From JARIHD01 sp964610985 (GTDB taxonomy: Bacteria > Patescibacteriota > Saccharimonadia > Saccharimonadales > UBA4665): DNA of 30,753 nucleotides. The translations under genes and the position numbers were made by a program. This document shows, piece after piece, positions 24,410-30,753 of this stretch. Location of the stretch: assembly GCA_964610985.1 (NCBI GenBank), contig CAZSZJ010000014.1:1-30753 (forward strand), written 5' to 3'. The stretch's first letter is position 1. Every line of letters starts with the position of its first letter. The notes under the pieces were generated by a model. That model searched no databases. It saw nothing but the letters and a program-made list of their open reading frames with translations, and was not told the DNA's origin.

Positions 24410-25462
24410 TTAGTATGCCTGGCTGCGGTGGTATTCGGCCACAGATTGGATTACGCGGCCCATGGTTCGCGCTGTAACGGGTATTTCTAGGGGAATTGGA
24501 CAACCGATGGTAAAGTCTTGTTTAAATTTCTTGAGACTGGCGCTTACGTCCCGGCCGGGACTAAGTCCTTCTGCATTCTGCTGCTCCTTGGCTTCACGTA
24601 GATAGTGAGTCACCGAAGGTAGGACCGAGAATGTTTGCATTATTTTGTCGTAAGGCATAACAGCGGTAAACTGTTCTGACGCAACGCCCAATCGAGCTGA
24701 CCGCCAAATGTCTTTATCCCATATCATCCGAAGATTGTGCTCGTCGCCAATTCGGGCAGCCCGGCCACCAAAAACGCCGAACCCCGTCTTACTAAGATCT
24801 ACAAGGCAATCAACCGCGGACGGATTGCTTGTTAATGAGCGCGCAATGAATGCCAGTTTTTGCAGATCGATCGACCGCCAGATGAACGAAGCGTCCCGAT
24901 TGTCTGGTGGCAGGTTAAAAGAACTATCCCACAGCGAGCCCATAAATCGCCCGATTTCTGCCTGCTTACCGGCCATGTCAGCGTCCCGCTGGAACACGTC
25001 TAACTCGTCGGCTTGTATATAGACTTCGAGAAAGCTGTCAAAGACAAAACCGGCAGAAGCGCCAAGACCAAATTGCAGTCCGGTATGCGCATGTTTAAAC
25101 ACACGCTCGTATCGGGCAGCACTACTTCTTTTGGCTCTATCTCCAAAATAATTAGCATCGGTGTACTTTACGATGTCGTCATGACTGGGCATGAGCAATT
25201 CACGCGTTATACCCTCGACATTGTCGACTTCCTGCATGGCGCGGGATAGCTGGCCTTTTATTCGCTCGGCCGAAAAGATGCCTTTGGGATCGGCAAGTCG
25301 GTCTTTGGATCTTGATTGCCTGACCCGCTCGGGAAAATTGGTCAGAAATTCATCCGTGACGGTGGCATCTATGACAGCCCGCGTCCAGGAGCCGTATAAC
25401 TCCTGGCCATCGGTAGCCATAAACTGGGCGCGTGTTTGTTCGCCGGAACCTGGGTTGGACAT
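24410..25462 (-). CDS. 350-aa orphan protein downstream of RNase J
   Basis: A soluble, largely helical protein without signal peptide or membrane segments. Visible blocks are an N-terminal ELYGSWTRAVIDATVTDEFL, ERIKGQLSRAMQEVDNVEGI, a Gly/Phe-rich LQFGLGASAGFVFDSFLEVY, ASFIWRSIDLQKLAFIARSL, VDLSKTGFGVFGGRAARI and a C-terminal IPVTARTMGRVIQSVAEYHR. I cannot name the family. AAGGAAG lies upstream of ATG 25462 in the 22-bp gap after the RNase J stop, so it is probably co-transcribed with it. The stop is followed within 10 bp by the promoter of the next orphan. Confidence 0.8.
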   Translation of the reverse strand: MSNPGSGEQTRAQFMATDGQELYGSWTRAVIDATVTDEFLTNFPERVRQSRSKDRLADPKGIFSAERIKGQLSRAMQEVDNVEGITRELLMPSHDDIVKYTDANYFGDRAKRSSAARYERVFKHAHTGLQFGLGASAGFVFDSFLEVYIQADELDVFQRDADMAGKQAEIGRFMGSLWDSSFNLPPDNRDASFIWRSIDLQKLAFIARSLTSNPSAVDCLVDLSKTGFGVFGGRAARIGDEHNLRMIWDKDIWRSARLGVASEQFTAVMPYDKIMQTFSVLPSVTHYLREAKEQQNAEGLSPGRDVSASLKKFKQDFTIGCPIPLEIPVTARTMGRVIQSVAEYHRSQAY

Positions 25463-25484
25463 GCCTATCTATCTTCCTTGGATA

Positions 25485-27599
25485 TTAGTCGGTGCGGGCG
25501 TCTTGGCCAAGCAAGCGGGCGCGCATTTCGCGGAAGCGTTTTTCTTGTTCGGCGGCAACTTCTTCGCCGGTCTTGGTGCGGCCGCCAGCAACGACTTTGA
25601 CATCGCCCTTGCCGCCAATCACATTGACCACGGGGATAACGATCGGGCTGCGCTGGGTTTGTTCAAACAAGAAGTGTGTGATGTGGTCTTTGAGTTCGGC
25701 CTTGAAGCGGTCGAGGTCGACGCGCTTGAAGCGTTGCTGCACCGCGCGGCGAAGCTCGGCGCGCAGGTTGTTCATGAGATCTTCGTTGTCGCGCATGTAG
25801 ATAAAACCGCGGGAAATGATGTCGGGACTAGTAAGCAAGTTGCCGTTCTTTTTATCGACGGTCAGGACGACGGCGATGAGGCCTTCTTCGCTCAGCAGGA
25901 CACGGTCTTTGACCACGACATTGCTGACGATTGCGCCGGTTTGGTCAACCAATATAGTACCGCTCGGTACAGATCCGGTGATTTCCATACTGTTTGGCGT
26001 CAGACTGATGATGTCGCCATTGTCTGCGTTGACAGTGTTGGCGCGGGGCACACCCTGCTCTACCGCAATATCGATGTGGCGTCTTTTAACGCGGAATGCA
26101 CCGTAGATAGGAATAAAGAATTTGGGCTTGGTATACTGGATCATTTCGGCATATTCGTCGCGCGAAGCGTGTCCGGAAACGTGCAGCGGACCGACGCCGT
26201 CGAGTTCGTGGTTGCGGGCTTCAAAGACGTGGACGCCTTTGCGTGCCAGGCCATCGACCATATCGCCGACCAATTTGTCGTTGCCGCTCTCTGGGATCGG
26301 CGTACTGGACAGGATGACCGTGTCTTGTTCTTTGAGTTTGACGTGTTTGTGGTCGCCAGTGGCCATACGCTGGAGCGCTGAGCTTGGTTCGCCCTGGCTA
26401 CCAGTACAGACGACAACGATGTGCTCGTCTTTCATGGACGCCACGTTAGCGATAGGAATGAAGGTTCCTTTGGGGATCTTCATAAAGCCATGACGCACAG
26501 CCATGTCGAGCGTACTGACCATGCTGCGGCCGTCCATGGCGACTTTGCGACCGTGGTGCACGGCGGCATTTACAATCATCTGGACGCGGTTCATGTTAGT
26601 CGAAAACAGACCGACAAAGATGCGGCCAGGCGCCTGCTGCATAATGTCGATAAAGCTCTGTTCGATGGTGCTTTCGCTCGGAGTGCGGCCCATACGTTCT
26701 GGGGTGGTGCTTTCGCTGAGCAGCGCCAGGACACCTTCGTCGCCGAGTTGTTTCAAACGGTCAATGTCGCTGCGTTCGTGGTCGAGCGGGTTAGGGTCAA
26801 ACCGAAAATCCCCGGTGTTAATAAGACGCCCTACTGGCGTATCCAGTACAATACAGGTCGAACCAGGAATGGAATGCGTAACGCGCACCAGTTCCACAAA
26901 GAATTCGCCGACTTTGAGGCGCTCATGGGTGTCTTCGTTCATTTGAACGGTCTTGAGTTCGAAGCCGTCGGGCATGGGCAGGCCGAAGTTTTCAAAGATC
27001 TCTTCGACGCGGCCAATGGTAAAGCGCGAACCGTAAATAGGCGCTGGGAATTTAGGCACGATGTGCGGTAAACCACCGATGTGGTCCAGGTGGCCGTGGG
27101 TAATAACGTAGCCGCGAAGTTTGTGACTAATACTTTCGAGGTAGGTCATGTCAGCGATGCCGTAATTGATGCCCGGCAGGTCGACACCAAGGTCGTTACC
27201 GCAGTCCATGATGATGGCGTCATTACCATATTCGACCAGGATGGTGTTTTTGGAACCACCACCGTCCATACCGCCAAGACCGATGATCTTGAGGCGCGGC
27301 TGGTCGTCGATGTAGTTGGCGCGGCGTTCGGGTTGCTGCACGGTTTGCTGCAAAGCGGGGTTGGCTGGTGCAGCGGCGTACTGGTTGGCAATACGCTGGG
27401 CGTCAGCTTGTGAGCGCTTTTGGGCACGCACCGCCGCACCACGGGACATGGTTGCCGATTTTAGTTTGAGACCGCCACTGGGGCCACCATTCGCGCTACG
27501 GTTGCCACTTCGGCTGTTGCCGGATGGACCGCTATTGATATTATTGTCACCACCGCTGGTGCGGGGCGGACGCTTGTTTCTTTTGTTTGGTTCATTCAT
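25485..27599 (-). CDS. rnj: Ribonuclease J with long basic N-terminal extension
   Basis: The protein is 704 aa from ATG 27599. The metallo-beta-lactamase/beta-CASP core begins at about residue 100 with LKIIGLGGMDGGGSKNTILV. The zinc motif THGHLDHIGG is at about 167-176, followed by TGDFRFDPNP. Beta-CASP blocks include EQSFIDIMQQAPGRIFVGLF, VVCTGSQGEPSSALQRMATG and HVSGHASRDE. RNase J is a 5'-3' exo- and endoribonuclease for mRNA decay and rRNA maturation. The first 100 residues are rich in Asn, Gly, Arg, Ser and Gln and look disordered. AAAGGA precedes ATG 27599; a frame extending to 27656 would overlap the upstream gene. Follows the glycosylase gene by 28 bp. Confidence 0.96.
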   Translation of the reverse strand: MNEPNKRNKRPPRTSGGDNNINSGPSGNSRSGNRSANGGPSGGLKLKSATMSRGAAVRAQKRSQADAQRIANQYAAAPANPALQQTVQQPERRANYIDDQPRLKIIGLGGMDGGGSKNTILVEYGNDAIIMDCGNDLGVDLPGINYGIADMTYLESISHKLRGYVITHGHLDHIGGLPHIVPKFPAPIYGSRFTIGRVEEIFENFGLPMPDGFELKTVQMNEDTHERLKVGEFFVELVRVTHSIPGSTCIVLDTPVGRLINTGDFRFDPNPLDHERSDIDRLKQLGDEGVLALLSESTTPERMGRTPSESTIEQSFIDIMQQAPGRIFVGLFSTNMNRVQMIVNAAVHHGRKVAMDGRSMVSTLDMAVRHGFMKIPKGTFIPIANVASMKDEHIVVVCTGSQGEPSSALQRMATGDHKHVKLKEQDTVILSSTPIPESGNDKLVGDMVDGLARKGVHVFEARNHELDGVGPLHVSGHASRDEYAEMIQYTKPKFFIPIYGAFRVKRRHIDIAVEQGVPRANTVNADNGDIISLTPNSMEITGSVPSGTILVDQTGAIVSNVVVKDRVLLSEEGLIAVVLTVDKKNGNLLTSPDIISRGFIYMRDNEDLMNNLRAELRRAVQQRFKRVDLDRFKAELKDHITHFLFEQTQRSPIVIPVVNVIGGKGDVKVVAGGRTKTGEEVAAEQEKRFREMRARLLGQDARTD

Positions 27600-27627
27600 T
27601 TTGTTATTCCTTTCAGTTGGATAAGAA

Positions 27628-28248
27628 TTAAGTAGTTTCTTTTGCAAGTCGGTCAAGGATGCGCGGAATACCAGTAAAATCGTCGATTAAGGTTTGGCGC
27701 AAACTGCCGTTATAGAGAGCCGCAGCGGGATGGAACAGGGGCAGAATGACAATAGTGAGGGCATCATCTGACTGCTTCATTTTGATACGAATCCGCTTGG
27801 GTTCTCCGTGGATCTTGGAAATTTGTAGATCCGGCAAGAAACAATTCATGCTGTGGCGCCCGAGGGTCACCACTATTAAAGGCTGAATTACTTCTAGCTG
27901 GGCCTGCAAATAAGGCAAGAAATCCTTTTTTTCCTGAGGCAATGGGTCGCGGTTGTTGGGCGGCCGATACTTCACGATATTTGTAATGTACACGTCTTTA
28001 CGCTGGAGGCCAATTCCCTGCAGCATTTCATCCAGGAATTTTCCAGCCGCTCCGATGAATGGCTTGCCCTGGATGTCTTCATTCTTACCGGGCGCTTCGC
28101 CAATGAACACAATTTTGGCGTTTGCGCTGCCGTCTCCAAAAACGAGCTGCGTAGCCTGTTTGGCGAGCACTGGGCAAATATTCTTTTTGAGGATTTCTGC
28201 CTTGATCTGGTCAAGCTGCTTTTGCTTGTTTTGCTCGTCTTGTGTCAT
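27628..28248 (-). CDS. Family-4-like uracil-DNA glycosylase lacking most Fe-S ligands
   Basis: The 206-aa protein has the family-4 motifs: GEAPGKNED at 50-58, GKPFIGAAGKFLDEML at 61-76 and HPAAALYN at 173-180. VYITNIVKYRPPNNR (86-100) aligns with the VYITNVVKCRPPGNR of relatives. Family 4 normally holds a [4Fe-4S] cluster with four Cys. Here only Cys25 remains; the other three positions read Lys22, Tyr94 and Phe110 with the usual spacing kept (3 and 16 residues). It probably removes uracil from DNA without a cluster. It heads an apparent operon with RNase J and the 350-aa orphan. A candidate -10 box (TATACT, 28289-28294) lies upstream of ATG 28248. Confidence 0.9.
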   Translation of the reverse strand: MTQDEQNKQKQLDQIKAEILKKNICPVLAKQATQLVFGDGSANAKIVFIGEAPGKNEDIQGKPFIGAAGKFLDEMLQGIGLQRKDVYITNIVKYRPPNNRDPLPQEKKDFLPYLQAQLEVIQPLIVVTLGRHSMNCFLPDLQISKIHGEPKRIRIKMKQSDDALTIVILPLFHPAAALYNGSLRQTLIDDFTGIPRILDRLAKETT

Positions 28249-28302
28249 GGAGATTGTACGCTTTTGGTTTGGCGACCCGTTAAGCTACAGTATACCTGAA
28301 AA

Positions 28303-28320
28303 CTCCTTAAAAATAAAGAG
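28303..28320 (-). terminator. Weak AU-rich terminator after the acetyltransferase gene
   Basis: On the minus strand CTCTTTA, a TTTT loop, TAAGGAG (one G-U pair) and then TTTT (28299-28302). It lies 8 nt after the stop at 28329. The stem is short. Confidence 0.4.
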
Positions 28321-28328
28321 GAAAATAG

Positions 28329-28934
28329 TTAATTGGCGCTGTAGTCCCTGCGCCACACCTGTATAACGCGAAGCCGCCCGCCGTCACCGGCCAAATCATC
28401 ACCCAGATCCTCACGCCAAGAGCCCCGATGGGTAAAACCAAGCCGTTCAGCTACTATCTGGCTACGCTCATTGCCCTTTTCGATAAAAAGCTTGAGGGAA
28501 CGAAAACCAAAGGCCGGAATGGCATAATCAAGTACCGTTTCAACTGATCGGCGGCCATAACCCATGCCCTGCGCCGCTTCAGTCAGCCAATACGTGGCGT
28601 AACCGAGGTGTTTATTAATTTTGTACACCCCTATGGTACCCGCAATCTCGCCATTGTCAGCGGAGCTGCTTGGCATTTCCCCCGGTATCACTCGATACTG
28701 GACACCCCTACCGCAGGTGATATCATCAATTATTTCATCCACGCGCACTTGCAGGTCATCGGACGTCTTGACGGCGTTCATCCAATAAATGTATTGCTTT
28801 AAGGAAGGGTTATCTTCAATAACTTTATAGAGTTCAGTATTATCTTCTGATCGTGAGATACGAAGATGTGTCAGCGGATCCCCAGGAACCGCTAAGTATT
28901 CCGGGTGAGTAATTGGCTCACCCGGTCGGATCAC
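28329..28934 (-). CDS. GNAT N-acetyltransferase, RimJ/RimL type (copy 2)
   Basis: The 201-aa protein follows the GNAT layout: an N-terminal strand and helices (LTHLRISRSEDNTELYKVIE), a beta sheet (EIAGTIGVYKIN), the acetyl-CoA loop AAQGMGYGRRSVETVLDYA with the Q-G-x-G-x-G pattern at about 121-126, then LKLFIEKGNERSQIVAERLGF. RimJ/RimL-type enzymes acetylate N-terminal or lysine amines, or antibiotics; the substrate is unknown. It starts at GTG 28934, overlapping the TGA of the small membrane gene by 4 bp, so translation is coupled. It is a paralogue of the acetyltransferase encoded just upstream. Confidence 0.88.
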   Translation of the reverse strand: MIRPGEPITHPEYLAVPGDPLTHLRISRSEDNTELYKVIEDNPSLKQYIYWMNAVKTSDDLQVRVDEIIDDITCGRGVQYRVIPGEMPSSSADNGEIAGTIGVYKINKHLGYATYWLTEAAQGMGYGRRSVETVLDYAIPAFGFRSLKLFIEKGNERSQIVAERLGFTHRGSWREDLGDDLAGDGGRLRVIQVWRRDYSAN

Positions 28935-29134
28935 GCTCTGACAACCTTTTTAAGCAGCTGAAAACCGTTTGCCAACGTGCCGAACAATAGGAAAAAAGCG
29001 AGTGTCCAGGAGATGAGGCTGCCCGTATCAATGGCAATGGTCGCAAACAAATAGCACAGTGCTGCCTCGATAAGCGCGAACACCGCAAGGCCCATCCGGG
29101 TTTTATGCCATTGCTTAATGCGGACTACCGTCAT
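28931..29134 (-). CDS. Small two-helix membrane protein between two acetyltransferases
   Basis: The 67-aa protein has a basic N-terminus (MTVVRIKQWHKTR), a first helix (about 14-35, MGLAVFALIEAALCYLFATIAI), a short turn (DTGSL), a second helix (about 40-59, ISWTLAFFLLFGTLANGF) and a basic end (LLKKVVRA). The charges predict both ends inside. It resembles small YrhC- or DUF-type membrane proteins of CPR bacteria, without a named family. Its ATG overlaps the upstream TGA (ATGA) and its own stop overlaps the next start (GTGA), so it is translationally coupled on both sides. Confidence 0.8.
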   Translation of the reverse strand: MTVVRIKQWHKTRMGLAVFALIEAALCYLFATIAIDTGSLISWTLAFFLLFGTLANGFQLLKKVVRA

Positions 29135-29772
29135 GCAACGGCGCTCTCTTCCGGGTGATGACCTTCTGGCAATCGCACTAAATAGGCGTCAAATATGTGG
29201 GCAGCCTTATTGATCTGACCACCGAAAAAGAGTTCTGTACCGTGTGTTTCAGCCAGCCGCTTCGCGACCTTGATGCTCCGCTCATTGCCCGGAAGAATAG
29301 TAAACATTACTTCTGTCAGGGCATTGTGGGCTTGACCATATGAGATTAGTGCTTGTGCACTCCGTTGAACAACTCCCTTACCTTGCGCCTGCTCGGCAAG
29401 CCAATAACTTAATTCCATACGGCCAGGTTCGGTTGGGGGACGACTTGTTAACCGAGCCATTCCCTGAATGTCATCACTACTTTCGGCGGACGCTCCGGCA
29501 AAAATAAGGTATTCTAGCCTTTTGCCCTCCATCATCTTCTCAACCGACTTATCAATAAGTTTATGCGTACCGGCGAGATCCATGACCTGAGCCCACACAT
29601 CAGTCCTACTTAAGTGCTCACGATTTGCTGCAATCACTTCGTACAAGGCGTCGGCATCACCCTCGCCCAGCCTGCGCAACTGCGCCGCAGGCTCGCCCGG
29701 CACTTCTATCGTTTGCCGGGGTAAGCCTTCATGGTCAGGATTTACTTCATCCGTGAACGTCTCTGCGGTCAT
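29131..29772 (-). CDS. GNAT N-acetyltransferase (copy 1)
   Basis: The 213-aa protein begins with a hydrophilic arm, then VPGEPAAQLRRLGEGDADAL, matching VPGDPLTHLRISRSEDNTEL of copy 2. The acetyl-CoA loop is EQAQGKGVVQRSAQALISYG, with Val where copy 2 has Gly, followed by FTILPGNERSIKVAKRLAE. The fold is intact, but the loop change may weaken cofactor binding. Substrate unknown. Start ATG 29772, 4 bp after the pnp stop; the AAAGGAG site lies inside the end of pnp, indicating one transcript from pnp onward. Confidence 0.85.
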   Translation of the reverse strand: MTAETFTDEVNPDHEGLPRQTIEVPGEPAAQLRRLGEGDADALYEVIAANREHLSRTDVWAQVMDLAGTHKLIDKSVEKMMEGKRLEYLIFAGASAESSDDIQGMARLTSRPPTEPGRMELSYWLAEQAQGKGVVQRSAQALISYGQAHNALTEVMFTILPGNERSIKVAKRLAETHGTELFFGGQINKAAHIFDAYLVRLPEGHHPEESAVA

Positions 29773-29776
29773 AAGT

Positions 29777-30753
29777 TTACTCCTTTGATGATTCGCGGGC
29801 GGCGGCTTTCATGCTGAGCTGCAGGCGGCCGCGTTCGTCGATGGCGAGTAGCTTTACGGTTACTTTGTCACCTTCTTTTACGACGTCGCTAGGTTTGTTG
29901 ACCCGTTCTTCCTTCATTTCGGAAACGTGGACGAGGCCGTCTTTGCCGGGCATAATTTGGACGAATGCGCCAAAGTCCATGACACTGACGACGGGTACGT
30001 CACGGTAAATTTTGCCGATTTCAGGATCCTCGGTGATGCTCTTGATCCATTGGATGGCTTTTTCGATCGATTCGCCGTCAGGGCTAGCAATCATAATCGT
30101 ACCGTCGTCTTTGATGTCAATTTCGGCGCCGGTTTCGCCAGTGATCTTTTGGATGGTTTCACCGCCCTTACCGATGACTTCGCGGATCTTGTCCGGGTTG
30201 ATCTTGATACTTTCGACACGTGGGGCGTATGGGCTGAGGGTGTCTCGCGGCGCTGGCATAACTTCCATCATATGTTGCAGGATGTGGACGCGGCCCTCTT
30301 TACCCTGCATCAGGGCTTTTTTGAGGGTTTCGATAGGCAGACCATGCACTTTCATGTCCATTTGGAGAGCGGTAATGCCGTTGGCGGTACCGGTCACCTT
30401 AAAGTCCATGTCACCAGCAAAGTCTTCGGCGTCGGCGATGTCGCTTAGGATAACCGTTTGGTCATCGGAGACGATGAGTCCCATGGCGATACCGCTAACG
30501 GGAGCCTTGAGTGGCACACCGGCGTCCATGAGCGCTAGACAGCTCGAACAAGTGGCGGCCATTGAGGTGCTACCGTTTTGGCTCATAATTTCGGTTACGC
30601 TGCGGATGGCGTATGGGAATACATCCTCAGCGGGCAGCACGGGAAGCAGCGCACGCTCGGCAAGTGCGGAGTGGCCGATTTCACGGCGGCCGGGGCTGCC
30701 CAGGCGCTTGATTTCGCCCACGGTGTAACCGGGAGCGTTGTAGTGATGGAAAT
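29777..30753 (-). CDS. pnp: Polynucleotide phosphorylase, 3' part (5' end outside window)
   Basis: The frame runs to the window edge, where FHHYNAPGYTVGE matches the conserved HYN-F/P-P-x-S-x-GE segment of PNPase, so the first RNase PH domain is outside. Visible are the second RNase PH domain (RREIGHSALAERAL, SSCLALMDAGVPLKAPVSGIAMGLI, ILSDIADAEDFAGDMDFKV), then a KH domain (IREVIGKGGETIQKITGETG) and an S1 domain (VVSVMDFGAFVQIMPGKDGLVHVSEM). It degrades RNA by phosphorolysis. Together with RNase J nearby it covers RNA decay. GTG 30721 is not the true start. Confidence 0.96.
   Translation of the reverse strand, partial: FHHYNAPGYTVGEIKRLGSPGRREIGHSALAERALLPVLPAEDVFPYAIRSVTEIMSQNGSTSMAATCSSCLALMDAGVPLKAPVSGIAMGLIVSDDQTVILSDIADAEDFAGDMDFKVTGTANGITALQMDMKVHGLPIETLKKALMQGKEGRVHILQHMMEVMPAPRDTLSPYAPRVESIKINPDKIREVIGKGGETIQKITGETGAEIDIKDDGTIMIASPDGESIEKAIQWIKSITEDPEIGKIYRDVPVVSVMDFGAFVQIMPGKDGLVHVSEMKEERVNKPSDVVKEGDKVTVKLLAIDERGRLQLSMKAAARESSKE

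Overview
The window most resembles a small-genome Candidate Phyla Radiation (Patescibacteria) bacterium, probably Candidatus Saccharibacteria. The reasons are gene content and style: lineage-restricted proteins without recognisable domains, very short intergenic gaps, a standard code with TGA used as stop, and a stripped-down set of core genes (ychF, efp, rpsF-ssb-rpsR, ftsK, RNase J, pnp). The phylum is an inference; no rRNA lies in the window. I see no CRISPR array, no tRNA, no transposase and no prophage module.

Left part (1-6.8 kb): the 3' part of ychF, then a convergent 658-aa orphan with a GTGWCTA motif, a bacterial PH-domain protein, a CRP/FNR-type regulator, a phosphoribosyltransferase-like protein, a small membrane-anchored protein and a CHASE-domain sensor without an output domain.

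Middle left (6.8-11.1 kb, minus strand): a four-gene cell-surface operon. It encodes a small secreted protein with a degenerate WxL-like domain, a DUF916-type WxL-interacting protein with a transmembrane helix and a LysM tail, a large secreted repeat protein ending in a second copy of the WxL-like domain, and a 147-aa protein that carries only a membrane anchor.

Middle (11.1-17.1 kb, minus strand): tlyA, a 109-bp element with perfect 29-bp inverted repeats, a membrane-anchored serine hydrolase of beta-lactamase fold, efp, a small helical protein, the rpsF-ssb-rpsR operon and an orphan protein.

Middle right (17.1-19.5 kb, plus strand): a PfkB-family kinase coupled to S-adenosylhomocysteine hydrolase. 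This looks like a disposal route for the SAH product of methylation, with the adenosine rephosphorylated.

Right part (19.4-30.7 kb, minus strand): an orphan 187-aa protein, ftsK, a 649-aa paralogue of the orphan at 16-17 kb, a 350-aa orphan, RNase J, a family-4-like uracil-DNA glycosylase lacking most Fe-S ligands, two paralogous GNAT acetyltransferases around a small membrane protein, and the 3' part of pnp.

Two themes stand out. Several genes have a good sigma70-type promoter placed so that transcription should start at, or within a few bases of, the start codon (leaderless mRNAs), while others keep strong Shine-Dalgarno sites. The surface operon looks like a divergent WxL display system, which would suit an episymbiont that must attach to a host cell.
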